Notes: a model not told the origin generated them from the sequence alone. A stretch of 49,120 nucleotides of DNA from Nitrososphaerota archaeon (GCA_016872015.1 VHBK01000007.1:1-49120); one strand, 5' to 3'; positions 22,225 to 31,620 are shown, numbered from the stretch's first letter. Made by a program: numbers and translations.

Positions 22225-22962
22225 CTACGCACTTGGAATTGGGAACTTTTGTTTTCCAAGCTTTGCATGATTTGCAATTTGCTCCGGAGTTACTTTTTCA
22301 AATTGTTTTGTTGAGGATTTGATGATGGACATTTTGATATGATCTGTTCCTTCTTTTTGGTCACTTGCAATATAGATGCATGAAGTAGCAAGTGCAGCTG
22401 CATCATCTAGTGACATGTCATGTTTGAAATTTTTCTCCAAAAAGTCATTTGCTTGCTCAGAGCCTGCGCCAATTGAGACTGCATCATATGCGATGTAGGT
22501 TCCGCTTGGGTCAGTCAAATATAGTGAATTACCATTAGAGTCGACACCGCCAATAATTAGTGCAACACCGAATGGTCTTGCGCCGCCAAACTGGGTGTAT
22601 TGTTGGCACTGGTCTGCAAGATGTTTTGCAACTGTTTCAACGTCTACTGCTTCGTCGTAGATAATTCTGTTACTTTGTGAGAAAAATCTTGCATTGTCTG
22701 CCTGGCTTCGGGCATCTGGGATGTAGCCAGCAGCTGCAAAACCAATGTGTTCATCAATTTGGAAAATTTTATGTGCAGATTCAGAGATTTGTAATTTGCG
22801 TGGTTTTTCTTCTACCGCCATAACAATTCCATCTTTGCTTTTGATACCAACTGCAATTGCTCCACGTCGTACTGTTTCGATTGCATATTCTACTTGATAG
22901 AGTCGTCCATCCGGAGAAAATATTGTAATAGCTCTGTCATAGCCTTGTTGAGAAGGAAGCAA
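22225..22962 (-). CDS. psmA: Proteasome alpha subunit
   Basis: A 245-aa alpha-type 20S proteasome subunit. The N-terminal gate sequence YDRAITIFSPDGRLYQVEYAIETVRRG is the alpha signature; no N-terminal catalytic Thr, as expected. It forms the outer rings that gate the proteolytic chamber and bind regulatory ATPases. No beta subunit in the window. It is the first gene of the psmA-SPOUT-micro-ORF-rpl3 minus-strand series and is divergent from the DUF371 gene. Confidence 0.95.
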   Translation of the reverse strand: MLPSQQGYDRAITIFSPDGRLYQVEYAIETVRRGAIAVGIKSKDGIVMAVEEKPRKLQISESAHKIFQIDEHIGFAAAGYIPDARSQADNARFFSQSNRIIYDEAVDVETVAKHLADQCQQYTQFGGARPFGVALIIGGVDSNGNSLYLTDPSGTYIAYDAVSIGAGSEQANDFLEKNFKHDMSLDDAAALATSCIYIASDQKEGTDHIKMSIIKSSTKQFEKVTPEQIANHAKLGKQKFPIPSA

Positions 22963-23014
22963 TTCTGTTTTGAAATCTTTGAAAGTTTAATTTAAGTCTA
23001 GTCATGCGTGAATC

Positions 23015-23431
23015 GTGCGATTTGAGATTCCATTTTCAGGACATGAAAATGTGCGAGCATTACACACAAGAACAATAGAGATCACAACAGAGCTCGATCT
23101 GACACCGCAAGGAGATTGCATAGTTGGAGTTGGTGCAGATCATGGCTGTGTGAGCATACCAGAAATGCTAAAAGAAAAACTCCGCCGATCTGAATCAAAG
23201 ATAACAATTACAATTCAAGTTGACGATGAAGAGTTTGTTATTGAGGGGAAAGGTCATGAGGATCTCAGACTAGAAAACCCTCACGATATCGTGATTAGGA
23301 AAAGTAGTTTTTTGTGTCCACGAACCTTGGCAATTGGGTGTGACAAAGCGTCTGATGACATTCCAAGAAAAATGATAAAAAAATTACAAAATCCAAAAAC
23401 GAAAGGATTGTTTGTAATCGAAGTTATTTGA
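23015..23431 (+). CDS. DUF371 family protein
   Basis: A 138-aa protein with the DUF371 pattern: FSGHENVRALHTRTIEITTE, then GDCIVGVGADHGC and SSFLCPRTLAIGCDKASDDIPRKMI. The family is archaeal and uncharacterised; conserved Cys and His residues suggest metal or thiol chemistry. The start is GTG 23015, supported by the TTTAATTTAAG TATA-like box about 26 bp before it. It converges on the ArsR-like gene with an 8-bp overlap. Confidence 0.85.
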   Translation: MRFEIPFSGHENVRALHTRTIEITTELDLTPQGDCIVGVGADHGCVSIPEMLKEKLRRSESKITITIQVDDEEFVIEGKGHEDLRLENPHDIVIRKSSFLCPRTLAIGCDKASDDIPRKMIKKLQNPKTKGLFVIEVI

Positions 23432-23942
23432 TCTTTTTTTGTCCTACAAGGTCCTTGTTTTCAAGAACATTTGCCATTGCCCGATTTACGATTTCGGTGA
23501 TGATAAATTCGCTGTAAGCAGATTCTGACTTTTTTTGCAGTGCTGGTTTTTTTGCAATACCTTCTAGAATTTTCTCAATTTTTGTAGAGGTTGTTTTTAT
23601 CATCGAAGAATATTTTGAATCGAAGTCCTTTGATGATGGGTTTGAGAACAGCTTAATTGATGTGCCATAGAATTTTGCAACGGCTCCTCTTACTTCTTCA
23701 ATTTTTACTATCTCAATTAGGCCTGCTTCTTTGAGAATGTCCAGATGATGGCGGATCGTAGTGATTGCTTTGTTGTGTCCATTTTTTTGTAGTTCCTTTG
23801 CAATTTGCTCCGTTGTTAGCTGCTTGTGATATAGCATTTCTACTATCTTTGCTCTGGCTGGATCCTCTAGGGCTTTTGCGTGTTCAACTGAGATGCTTAC
23901 CACTCGGTTGACCTTGATTGATTTTTCTAACAATGTTGACAT
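23424..23942 (-). CDS. ArsR-type winged-helix transcriptional regulator
   Basis: A 172-aa protein. Residues about 15-90 form an ArsR-like HTH: VEHAKALEDPARAKIVEMLYHKQLTTEQIAKELQKNG, then TTIRHHLDILKEAGLIEIVK as the recognition helix and wing. The C-terminal half is helical and probably dimerises or senses a ligand; no metal-binding CxC motif is visible. The upstream 300 bp carries several palindromes that could be its operators. Confidence 0.85.
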   Translation of the reverse strand: MSTLLEKSIKVNRVVSISVEHAKALEDPARAKIVEMLYHKQLTTEQIAKELQKNGHNKAITTIRHHLDILKEAGLIEIVKIEEVRGAVAKFYGTSIKLFSNPSSKDFDSKYSSMIKTTSTKIEKILEGIAKKPALQKKSESAYSEFIITEIVNRAMANVLENKDLVGQKKIK

Positions 23943-24209
23943 GATACTTGCATCTGAGGCATTTAGCTAAAAGATCCTAGCATCACATTTTTTTGTCCAA
24001 TCGCATTAACTTTTTTACACTACGAAAAATCTCGTAGTAGAATTAGAAATATTGTTTTTACTACTAGAAATATAGTTACAATACAATTGTATTAGTAATG
24101 AAATCATAATTCTAGTAGCAAAACTAGTAATTTGAAAAAATCTAAAATTTTGGCAGCTTGGAAAACTTTGGCTCCAAAACGAGTATGAATGTGGTTTTAA
24201 CATGGTTAG
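23943..24209. promoter_or_regulatory. AT-rich intergenic region with clustered dyads before the ArsR-like gene
   Basis: No convincing gene. CTACGA-AAAATC-TCGTAG (24020-24037) is a perfect hairpin. AATACAATTGTATT (24080-24093) is a perfect 14-bp palindrome lying near the centre of larger 9-bp arms CTACTAGAA (24061-24069) and TTCTAGTAG (24110-24118). TAGAAATAT recurs within it. A TATA-like CTTTTAGCTAAA lies about 26-30 bp before the start at 23942. The short ORF 24015-24221 on the minus strand is judged spurious. Confidence 0.5.
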
Positions 24210-24232
24210 TTCAACTCGCAATTCGAGTTGAA
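24210..24232 (-). terminator. Inverted repeat after purC
   Basis: TTCAACTCG-CAATT-CGAGTTGAA, a perfect 9-bp stem with a 5-nt loop, lies 16 bp beyond the purC stop. No long T run follows, so it could be a 3'-end stabilising structure or an operator rather than a classical terminator. Confidence 0.45.
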
Positions 24233-24247
24233 TGTAATATTTTGTGG

Positions 24248-25072
24248 CTAAAGAGTCTTGCCAGAAATTAATTTGTAGGAATCAACGTATCGACTAGACA
24301 TTTTCTGTATGATCTCAGAGGGTATGGACGGTGCTACTGGTTCTTTGCCTGTCTTTCTTGCATCTTCGAATTGTTTTTGATATCCATTTGCAGTGAGCCA
24401 ATCACGCAAGATTTGTTTATCGTACGATTCCTGTATCTTGCCCACATCATAAGTTTCCTTTGGCCACATTCGGTATTCATCAGGACCTATAGAATCTCCA
24501 AGTGTGATTACACCGTCGAGATTACCAAATTCTAACTTAAGGTCAGCTAGTATGAATCCTGCAGCATCTGCAATTTTGTACATTGCATCATAGATTTCAA
24601 GCGATTTGGATTCTAGGAAATTATATTCATCTTCTGTTACTAGTTTGCGTTCCAATGCAATCTTTTTATTAATTGGTTCATCATGTTCGGATTTTGTCGT
24701 AGGATCAAAGATTGGTCTTGGGAGCTTGGCCGCAGTTTCGGTTTTACTTCCTTCTGGAATTGTGACTTCGCCTGCCTTCCAGCGTGAAATTAAACTACCA
24801 TAGAAATATCCACGAACTACACATTCTATAGGAATCATTTGCATTTTTTTGACAATGATTTCATTTTTTGAAACCGACTTTACAAAGTGATTTTTGACAG
24901 GTAGTTTGGCAAACCAGAATTCAGCAAATTTTGTCAATACTTCTCCCTTGTATGGAATTGGGTCATGAAATTTGACATCATATGCAGATACACGATCGCT
25001 AAACTTGAAAAGTAATGTGCCATCCTCCATGTCATAGACGTCTTTTACCTTGCCAGAACCTATGAATTTCAA
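24248..25072 (-). CDS. purC: Phosphoribosylaminoimidazole-succinocarboxamide synthase (SAICAR synthetase)
   Basis: A 274-aa PurC. Visible: GSGKVKDVYDMEDGTLLFKFSDRVSAYDVKFHDPIPYKGEVLT, MQMIPIECVVRGYFYGS and LADLKLEFGNLDGVITLGDSIGPDEYRMWP, covering ATP and CAIR binding. It joins CAIR and aspartate using ATP in purine synthesis. It is apart from the purQLF cluster and is transcribed alone from the minus strand. Confidence 0.95.
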   Translation of the reverse strand: MKFIGSGKVKDVYDMEDGTLLFKFSDRVSAYDVKFHDPIPYKGEVLTKFAEFWFAKLPVKNHFVKSVSKNEIIVKKMQMIPIECVVRGYFYGSLISRWKAGEVTIPEGSKTETAAKLPRPIFDPTTKSEHDEPINKKIALERKLVTEDEYNFLESKSLEIYDAMYKIADAAGFILADLKLEFGNLDGVITLGDSIGPDEYRMWPKETYDVGKIQESYDKQILRDWLTANGYQKQFEDARKTGKEPVAPSIPSEIIQKMSSRYVDSYKLISGKTL

Positions 25073-25133
25073 ATCTTCTCAGAATTCAAAGTAAAACCAG
25101 TCATTATAACAATTTTTGAATGGATTTTTAATT

Positions 25134-26432
25134 ATGATGCGACAAGGGAAAAACGTGAAGGTTTTTCTTTTAGCTCTGTGCATGTCTATGTCATTTTTGC
25201 CTGTCTTTGGAAGTCATACTGGAAATAATGAATCGCCTGGCCCAGTCATGTACGAGCAAAGCCTCACAGTAGAACGCTATGTCAAAGAAGGGATTCCAAA
25301 TAGCCCAACTACGATGGCCTTTGTTGGAGACGACATATTGGTCTTGGAGCGATATACTGGACTAGTCAGATTGGTGCGAGACGGTCAGCTAAGCCCATGG
25401 CCTGTCTTGGATGTTTCCGTTGCAAAAGACGGTGAACGGGGAATGCTTGGGATCACCACAATAGAAAATGATGCTTATCTTTATTTTACAGCGGCAGATT
25501 CTGACGCAGGTAAAGCAATAGAAAACAGAGTTGTCAAGTATACTTGGAACGGAGATAAGCTTGTTGACCCCGTATTACTAAAGACGTTACCAAGTGATAA
25601 TTACTATCATAATGGCGGTGCAATGACAAACCACAATGGGCAAGTCTATGCAGTGATTGGAGATAATGGAAATTATGGTTGGCTGCAGAATAGGCCGCAT
25701 GAATGGAAAAATGATACCAGTGTGATTTTACGAGTCGACCCACCTGGACCATATTATGCAATTGGAATTAGAAACAGCTTTGGCCTTGCAATTGATCCTG
25801 TCAATGGCAGTCTATGGGATACCGAAAACGGACCTGACGAATACGACGAGATCAATTTTGTGCCAGAGAACTTTAACAGTGGGTGGATTGAGATCATGGG
25901 TCCAACAGATAATCAGACCAAAATCGATTCGTTGCCAAAATATGGAGATTATGTGTACAGCAATCCAGAATTTAGCTGGCAGAAACCCGTTGCGCCCACA
26001 GCAATTGAATTTGGTAGTAAGGAACTTGGACAAGACAACAAGGTCTTTGTAGTTGACTGCAACACGGGAAATCTCTATAGATTTACCCTCAATCCAGATA
26101 GAACCGGTTTTGTTTTTGAATCGCCTGATCTGCAAGACTTGGTACTAAATGTAGATGATTCACCAGATGAAATCATAGTTGGGAGTGGATTTGGCTGTTC
26201 GACAGATATTGAACTAGGTCCTGACGGATTTTTGTATATTTTGTCATTGTCACAAGGTGAGATTTATCGAATAATTCCTGCGGCATCAGGAGAACAATCA
26301 GTTCCAGATTCACCAATTATCGGAGCTACAACAGAATACATCCTGATCACATCTGCGATTATTGCAACCATAATAGTTGCAGTTGTTGCTACAATGTTGG
26401 TCAGAGTGATAATAAAGAAAAGAAAATCCTGA
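25134..26432 (+). CDS. Membrane-anchored sorbosone/aldose sugar-dehydrogenase-like beta-propeller
   Basis: Extracytoplasmic protein: signal peptide (about 10-30), a six-bladed propeller of the GSDH (glucose/sorbosone dehydrogenase) family, and a C-terminal membrane anchor (ITSAIIATIIVAVVATMLV) with a KKRKS tail. Family marks: FVGDDILVLERYTGLVRLV, GERGMLGITT, YYHNGGAMTNHNGQVYAVIGDNGN, YAIGIRNSFGLAIDP and WDTENGPDEYDEIN. Members oxidise sugars with PQQ, but many archaeal homologues are untested. The frame extends to TTG 25116; ATG 25134 or 25137 is better. It diverges from purC. Confidence 0.82.
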   Translation: MMRQGKNVKVFLLALCMSMSFLPVFGSHTGNNESPGPVMYEQSLTVERYVKEGIPNSPTTMAFVGDDILVLERYTGLVRLVRDGQLSPWPVLDVSVAKDGERGMLGITTIENDAYLYFTAADSDAGKAIENRVVKYTWNGDKLVDPVLLKTLPSDNYYHNGGAMTNHNGQVYAVIGDNGNYGWLQNRPHEWKNDTSVILRVDPPGPYYAIGIRNSFGLAIDPVNGSLWDTENGPDEYDEINFVPENFNSGWIEIMGPTDNQTKIDSLPKYGDYVYSNPEFSWQKPVAPTAIEFGSKELGQDNKVFVVDCNTGNLYRFTLNPDRTGFVFESPDLQDLVLNVDDSPDEIIVGSGFGCSTDIELGPDGFLYILSLSQGEIYRIIPAASGEQSVPDSPIIGATTEYILITSAIIATIIVAVVATMLVRVIIKKRKS

Positions 26433-26482
26433 CCAGATAGACAGTACAAAAATTTATCAATGGATTTTCTCAAAATCATACA

Positions 26483-26689
26483 ATGCGCGACATAAACGAA
26501 ATCATGCCCAAGATCCCAAACATGAAGTGGGGTGCATTAACCAACAAGTATCCATCAAACAAAAATGTCAAGGAGTTAGACAAAATGCTGCCACATGACA
26601 AAAAATGGCACACTGTGTTTGACTATGAGGACCATGTTTATGTTGATGATGTCCAAGTCTGGAAAAAGGACAAAAAGGTCTGGACTTAG
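26483..26689 (+). CDS. Small hypothetical protein (68 aa)
   Basis: Not recognised. MRDINEIMPKIPNMKWGALTNKYPSNKNVKELDKML... is rich in Lys, Asp and Trp and ends VWKKDKKVWT. No signal peptide. It follows the propeller gene by 50 bp with its own AT-rich upstream, and overlaps the convergent gene at 26686 by 4 bp. Codon content and clean start support a real gene. Confidence 0.6.
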   Translation: MRDINEIMPKIPNMKWGALTNKYPSNKNVKELDKMLPHDKKWHTVFDYEDHVYVDDVQVWKKDKKVWT

Positions 26690-27072
26690 CTTCCCATCAT
26701 TCCAACCATTTTAGGCGGAACTCGATACTCTTTGATTATAGATATTCCATTGTCTGCAGTTACCACCACTTGTTGTAAGGAATTGTTTTCTGGTGGAGAC
26801 AAAATCACCTTTTGGCCTGGCTCTAGTATTCCCAGTGGTTGAATATCGCCATTGCCAAAGTTTACCATGATGTTAGTCAATGGCTTAGAGCCAGTATTTT
26901 GAATCATCACCCTAGCGGTAACAAAAAGATTCTGTGGGTCTTTGAACGGATCTACATCAATTTGGTATTCCTGTGTAGATATGACTCCTTTTGTTAGTGA
27001 TAGTGTGATAAGAATTCCAATTATTGCGATTGCTGTAACACCTGCAACAATAAAGAACTTGTATGTCGCCAC
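26686..27072 (-). CDS. Membrane-anchored extracytoplasmic hypothetical protein (128 aa)
   Basis: One N-terminal transmembrane helix (FFIVAGVTAIAIIGILITLSL) followed by a beta-rich domain with ENTGSKP-like features (ARVMIQNTGSKPLTNIMVNFGNGDIQPL), resembling a small Ig/CARDB-type domain of surface proteins. Function unknown. It is the last gene after purF and the AsnC-domain gene on this strand. Confidence 0.65.
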   Translation of the reverse strand: MATYKFFIVAGVTAIAIIGILITLSLTKGVISTQEYQIDVDPFKDPQNLFVTARVMIQNTGSKPLTNIMVNFGNGDIQPLGILEPGQKVILSPPENNSLQQVVVTADNGISIIKEYRVPPKMVGMMGS

Positions 27073-27103
27073 GGTCTGATTTTAGCTAAAGTTGCTATTA
27101 AGA

Positions 27104-27349
27104 CTATTTTCCGCCTTGCTCTGGAATTGTAGATAGTGTCGTAGTAGATACAACGTTGTTGGTTTTTCGGATTTGCTTTGTGATGATATCAGAGACTGTC
27201 TTGTGGTTTGGACCTATCACTTTGACAAACAAGTCATACATGCCGTATGTACCGTGGGCTTCTTTTACTCCATCGATTTTGAGTATATCTCGCATGACGT
27301 CCATTTCGTGCGCAGTTTCGCACTTGACCAGAACAAATGCAATTTCCAT
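27104..27349 (-). CDS. Stand-alone Lrp/AsnC ligand-binding (RAM) domain protein
   Basis: An 81-aa protein consisting only of the AsnC C-terminal effector domain: EIAFVLVKCETAHEMDVMRDILKIDGVKEAHGTYGMYDLFVKVIGPN and ITKQIRKTNNVVSTTTL. There is no helix-turn-helix, so it is not itself a DNA-binding regulator. Such proteins form dimers or octamers that bind amino acids. Its ATG overlaps the purF stop by one base, so it is co-translated with the purine genes. Confidence 0.85.
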   Translation of the reverse strand: MEIAFVLVKCETAHEMDVMRDILKIDGVKEAHGTYGMYDLFVKVIGPNHKTVSDIITKQIRKTNNVVSTTTLSTIPEQGGK

Positions 27350-28785
27350 TATTCCCCTTTCATCTCCTCACGGGTTTTAAACTGTGGTTTTATTCCCAAG
27401 GTGTCATAGTTTCCAGTAGTACATGTAAAGCACATGGAATCATGTGGAATTCCTACTGCAGTTGCCAAATTCTGTGCGTCATTATATCCTAGAAAATCTG
27501 CACCAATATCACTCCTAATTTTCTCAATGATATCTTGTTCAGTTCTGTCTTGGTTTGCTCCAGTTGCCAGCTCGTCTTGCGATGGAAAGTCAATTCCAGC
27601 ATAGCAAGGATATTTGATTGGCGGATATGTTATTAGCATGCTAATTTTTTTGGCACCGGCACGTCTGAGGGCCTTGATGATTGCCTTGGAGCTAGTACCG
27701 CGAACTAGACTATCATCAATTACTACAACGTGTTTTCCGTTTATGATTTCAGAGATTGGTATGATCCAGCGATTTATCTCGACTCGGTCTGATTGGTGTG
27801 GTTCGATGAAGCTTCGTAGTGGGCCCTTCTTACTGTACCTATCCTTGAGTAATCCTTCATCAAATATCAAGCCTAGTTCTTGTGCATAGCCCAGTGCGGC
27901 CGGTCTTGCAGAGTCTGGGACTGGAATTACCAAGTCTGCATCTTTTATTGGGAATTTTCTTGCTAAGAACTGCCCAATTCTTTTTCTTGCGACATAGATG
28001 TTTGTTCCCTCCATTTTTGATGTTGGATGTGCAAAATATGTGAATTCAAATGAACAGTGAGAGCGCTGTTTTGCCTCTGAGAACATTTCTGTTTCCATTC
28101 CAGTTTTGCTGAACTTGAGTAATTCTCCTGGCACCACATCACGTACTAGTTTAGCTCCAATTGCTGAGAGTGCAGACGATTCGGATGCCACGATTGATAC
28201 TCCACCGTCTTCTTTAGAGCCTAAAACCATTGGGCGAAACCCCCGTGGGTCGCGTGCCGCATAAACAGCATTATCATCAGAGACAAAAGTAAAGCAATAC
28301 GAGCCTGCCATCTCGTTTTTGAGAATAGATAATGCAGCTCCGAGTTTTCCATTAGTTGACATTAATGATACTAGGCGTTGAGCTGCAATCATGGTATCGC
28401 TGGAATTTTGTGGTGTGAATGTGCATCCGCCAACCATGTTTGCCAGTTCTGCAACATTAGCTATTGTTCCATTGTGAGCAATACATAGATCTTTGACTTT
28501 GAGTGGTTGTGCGTTTTCTAAGCTGCTTCTGCCCACAGTAGAATATCGTACATGGCCAATTGCTGCAGGTGATGCATATTCTTCAGTTATTTTTTGAAAT
28601 TCAGATGATGCCGCAGAAACTAGGCCCAATCGTTTCACTGGAGTCTTGTTTGGAACTGCAATTCCCCAGGCCTCTTGGCCTCGGTGTTGTAGTGCACGTA
28701 ATGCATCAATTACCATTGGTATAACATTAGTGCCGTCTCTTGAAAAAATTCCAACTACGCCACAATTTTCTTTTACTTTAGGCAT
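27349..28785 (-). CDS. purF: Amidophosphoribosyltransferase
   Basis: A 478-aa PurF catalysing the first committed step of purine synthesis (PRPP plus glutamine to phosphoribosylamine). It has a short propeptide followed by the Ntn nucleophile C8 (ENCGVVGIF), the glutaminase motif RGQEAWG, the PRPP-binding VVIDDSLVRGTSSKAI and C-terminal cysteines (MCFTCTTG) that fit the Fe-S class. It overlaps purL by 8 bp. Confidence 0.95.
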   Translation of the reverse strand: MPKVKENCGVVGIFSRDGTNVIPMVIDALRALQHRGQEAWGIAVPNKTPVKRLGLVSAASSEFQKITEEYASPAAIGHVRYSTVGRSSLENAQPLKVKDLCIAHNGTIANVAELANMVGGCTFTPQNSSDTMIAAQRLVSLMSTNGKLGAALSILKNEMAGSYCFTFVSDDNAVYAARDPRGFRPMVLGSKEDGGVSIVASESSALSAIGAKLVRDVVPGELLKFSKTGMETEMFSEAKQRSHCSFEFTYFAHPTSKMEGTNIYVARKRIGQFLARKFPIKDADLVIPVPDSARPAALGYAQELGLIFDEGLLKDRYSKKGPLRSFIEPHQSDRVEINRWIIPISEIINGKHVVVIDDSLVRGTSSKAIIKALRRAGAKKISMLITYPPIKYPCYAGIDFPSQDELATGANQDRTEQDIIEKIRSDIGADFLGYNDAQNLATAVGIPHDSMCFTCTTGNYDTLGIKPQFKTREEMKGE

Positions 28786-30943
28786 GAAGCACCAGTTCCC
28801 TCAGTGAATTAAACCACTTTTCATGTGCCTTATCAACCCTTAGTTTGGCAACTTGATTTTTCTTGTTTGAAAATATGATTTCGTTTCCTTGGAAAGAGCC
28901 GATCTGAGAATGTGTGATGTTTTTCTTTCGTAGACTTGACAATACGGAATCTAGTTTTGACTTTTCCACTACAAGCAGGTACCTAGAATGACTCTCTGAA
29001 AACAAAATCTTGGCAGAGTCTAGCTTTTGTTGCGGTACTTTGTCCATAGATACTGCACAGCCAATCTGACTAGTCATGCATAATTCTGATATTGCAATTG
29101 CCAATCCACCTTTTGCACAATCGTGTGCGGCCCTTACTTGTCCAGACTGGATTATTGACAATACTGCATCCATGTTTTTCTTGGATTCTGTGAGATTGAT
29201 TTTTGGTGCTTTTCCGCCAATGAAATCATGGATGTGTTCGTAGTATTCCGAGCCCCCAAGCTCGTCCTTTGTTGTGCCCACCAGAATTAGTGCATCTCCA
29301 GGCATGACTTTTTGTGGCTTGAGTGGGGTTTTCTCAATTAATCCCAAAACGCCAATCAGAGGAGTCGGCTTGATTGGGCCATGTGGAGTTTCATTATACA
29401 AGCTGACTTTGCCGCCAACACATGGAATCTCAAAATGTTTGCAAAATTCAGTTATGCCCTTGAGGGATTCCAAAAATGTCCAAAAGATTTCAGGATTTTC
29501 TGGGTTGCCAAACTGCAAATGGTCAACCATCCCAATTGGCTCTGCTCCTGTGCATACAACGTTTCTGCATGCTTCCTCAAAGCATCCCATTGCGCCATTT
29601 TTTGGATCCAAGTAGCAGTGCTTTGGGTTTCCATCAATTTTGACTGACAAATATTTTCCATTGTCTAGTCGAAGTACGGCGGCATCTGAGCCAGGCTTTA
29701 CCACGGTTCTGATTCCAACCTCATGATCATATTGGCCATAAACCCAGATTTTACTTGCGATGTTTGGACTAAATAACAACGACAGGATTGTTTTTGAGAG
29801 ATCCTTTGGCGATGTGGGTTCTTTTTTGTTTTGGAGTTGTTTTAGGTATGATGGTTCCTTTGATGGTCGATTCAATAACGGAGCATTTGCTACTATTTCA
29901 GCAGGCATTGATGCCAAGACAGACTTGGAATCTTTTACCTTCATGATTTTATCTCCAGTTACTTTGCCAATGACTGAACAGCTGACTCGGAATTTTTTGC
30001 AAATCTTTTGCAGTTTTGGCAGTCTTTTTTTGTCGGTAATTACCAGCATTCGTTCCTGAGATTCAGAAGTCATGATTTCTGCAGGTTTCATGTTTGGCTC
30101 ACGAGTATGAACTTGATTCACATCCAGCTCAATTCCCACGCCCATCGCGTCAGCAGTTTCTGAAATTGCGCATGATAGTCCTCCGCCTCCCAAGTCCTTG
30201 ATTGCTTTGATTAGGCCCTCATTTCGAGCCTCCAAAGTAGCTTCAATGATTAATTTTTCAATGAATGGATCTGGAATTTGCACTGCAGAGCGGTCTTCTG
30301 TTTCCAGTGAATCGGATGCAAATTGTGCGCCGCCAATTCCATCTCGGCCTGTAGAGCCACCCATCAACACCACAACATCTCCTGCCTTTGCTTGGTTTTT
30401 GATCAGCCTCTCTTTTTTCCCAAAGCCAACTGATGCAACATCTACCAGGGCATAATTGGAATAACACTTGTCAAATTCTACTTCACCGCCAACTGTTGGA
30501 ATTCCTAAACAATTTCCATAGTCTGCAATTCCAGTTACTGCATTTTTGAATAACCATCTCGCATGTGAGTCTTTTGTGATATCGCCAAATCGCAATCCAT
30601 CAAGTAGTGCAATCGGCCTTGTGCCAGCTGATAAAATATCTCGAATTACTCCTCCCACACCCGTTGCCGCACCGCCATATGGCTCTACAGCAGATGGGTG
30701 GTTGTGTGATTCTATATGTACAGTAACCACATATCCATCTCCAACGTCTAGCACCCCCGAGTCGTATCCTTTTTCATGAATTACTCGTGCTCCTTTGTTA
30801 GGAAGCATCTTCAGATGAATCTTTGATGACTTGTATGAACAGTGTTCGGACCATTCTGCAGCCACAATGTGTCGCTCAGTGTCGTTTGGTTGCCTGCCAA
30901 TTTTTTTAGTTAGGTACTCCAGTTCTTCTTTTTGCAGACTCAT
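28778..30943 (-). CDS. purL: Phosphoribosylformylglycinamidine synthase, large subunit
   Basis: A 721-aa small-type PurL, the ATP-binding catalytic subunit that needs PurQ and PurS. Visible: EWSEHCSYKSSKIHLK, VTVHIESHNHPSAVEPYGGAATGVGG and, in the second half, AHDCAKGGLAIAISE. It converts FGAR to FGAM. The start overlaps the purQ stop by 4 bp. Confidence 0.95.
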   Translation of the reverse strand: MSLQKEELEYLTKKIGRQPNDTERHIVAAEWSEHCSYKSSKIHLKMLPNKGARVIHEKGYDSGVLDVGDGYVVTVHIESHNHPSAVEPYGGAATGVGGVIRDILSAGTRPIALLDGLRFGDITKDSHARWLFKNAVTGIADYGNCLGIPTVGGEVEFDKCYSNYALVDVASVGFGKKERLIKNQAKAGDVVVLMGGSTGRDGIGGAQFASDSLETEDRSAVQIPDPFIEKLIIEATLEARNEGLIKAIKDLGGGGLSCAISETADAMGVGIELDVNQVHTREPNMKPAEIMTSESQERMLVITDKKRLPKLQKICKKFRVSCSVIGKVTGDKIMKVKDSKSVLASMPAEIVANAPLLNRPSKEPSYLKQLQNKKEPTSPKDLSKTILSLLFSPNIASKIWVYGQYDHEVGIRTVVKPGSDAAVLRLDNGKYLSVKIDGNPKHCYLDPKNGAMGCFEEACRNVVCTGAEPIGMVDHLQFGNPENPEIFWTFLESLKGITEFCKHFEIPCVGGKVSLYNETPHGPIKPTPLIGVLGLIEKTPLKPQKVMPGDALILVGTTKDELGGSEYYEHIHDFIGGKAPKINLTESKKNMDAVLSIIQSGQVRAAHDCAKGGLAIAISELCMTSQIGCAVSMDKVPQQKLDSAKILFSESHSRYLLVVEKSKLDSVLSSLRKKNITHSQIGSFQGNEIIFSNKKNQVAKLRVDKAHEKWFNSLRELVLHA

Positions 30944-31620
30944 TTTCTGGCACCAACAGTAGCAATCAAGGATTGGAATATCATGTTCGATGGTGCACAG
31001 TCTTTTGGGTTGATTTCAGGCTCGACTGCACGCTCGGGGTGTGGCATCATACCCACCACATTTCCTTCCTTGTTGCAGATTCCTGCAATATCAAAGACAG
31101 AATCGTTGATGTTAGAGCCATACTGGAACACAATCTGATTGTTTTTCTTGAGCTTTTCCAGATTTTCTTTGTCTATGTAATATCGGCCTTCACCGTTTGC
31201 AATTGGGATTGGAATTTTTTGGCCTAGCTTGAATTTGGATGTAAAAGGAGTCTTGTTGTTTTTTACTATGAGTTCAGTCCACTGGCACATAAAGTTCAAA
31301 GACGTGTTCTTTAGCAAGACTCCCGGGAGCAGTTCTGATTCCACTAGAATTTGAAAGCCGTTGCATACACCTAATACAGGCATTCCCTTTTCTGCCATTT
31401 TTTTAACATCAGATATAACTGGACTATGGGCTGCAATTACACCTGCACGCAATCTGTCACCATAAGAAAATCCACCAGGCAACACTACGGCATCTAGATT
31501 CTTTGGGAGTTTGTCCTCATGCCAGTAATATTTTACGTCAAGCTTGAAGACGTCTTGTAGAACATGGAACATGTCGCGATCGCAGTTGCTCCCCGGAAAT
31601 ACGATTACGCCAACCTTCAC
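30940..31620 (-). CDS. purQ: Phosphoribosylformylglycinamidine synthase, glutaminase subunit
   Basis: The long frame starts far upstream, but the family N-terminus VKVGVIVFPGSNCDRDM begins at GTG 31618-31620, giving 226 aa, the usual PurQ length. Class-I glutaminase features: PGGFSYGDRLRAG, the nucleophile Cys in PVLGVCNGFQIL, and HPE in GMMPHPERA. It supplies ammonia to PurL. First gene of purQ-purL-purF. Confidence 0.94.
   Translation of the reverse strand: MKVGVIVFPGSNCDRDMFHVLQDVFKLDVKYYWHEDKLPKNLDAVVLPGGFSYGDRLRAGVIAAHSPVISDVKKMAEKGMPVLGVCNGFQILVESELLPGVLLKNTSLNFMCQWTELIVKNNKTPFTSKFKLGQKIPIPIANGEGRYYIDKENLEKLKKNNQIVFQYGSNINDSVFDIAGICNKEGNVVGMMPHPERAVEPEINPKDCAPSNMIFQSLIATVGARK

Noticed and set aside
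24015-24221. 68-aa minus-strand ORF
   Set aside because: It spans palindromes and AT-rich regulatory sequence, and lacks family features.
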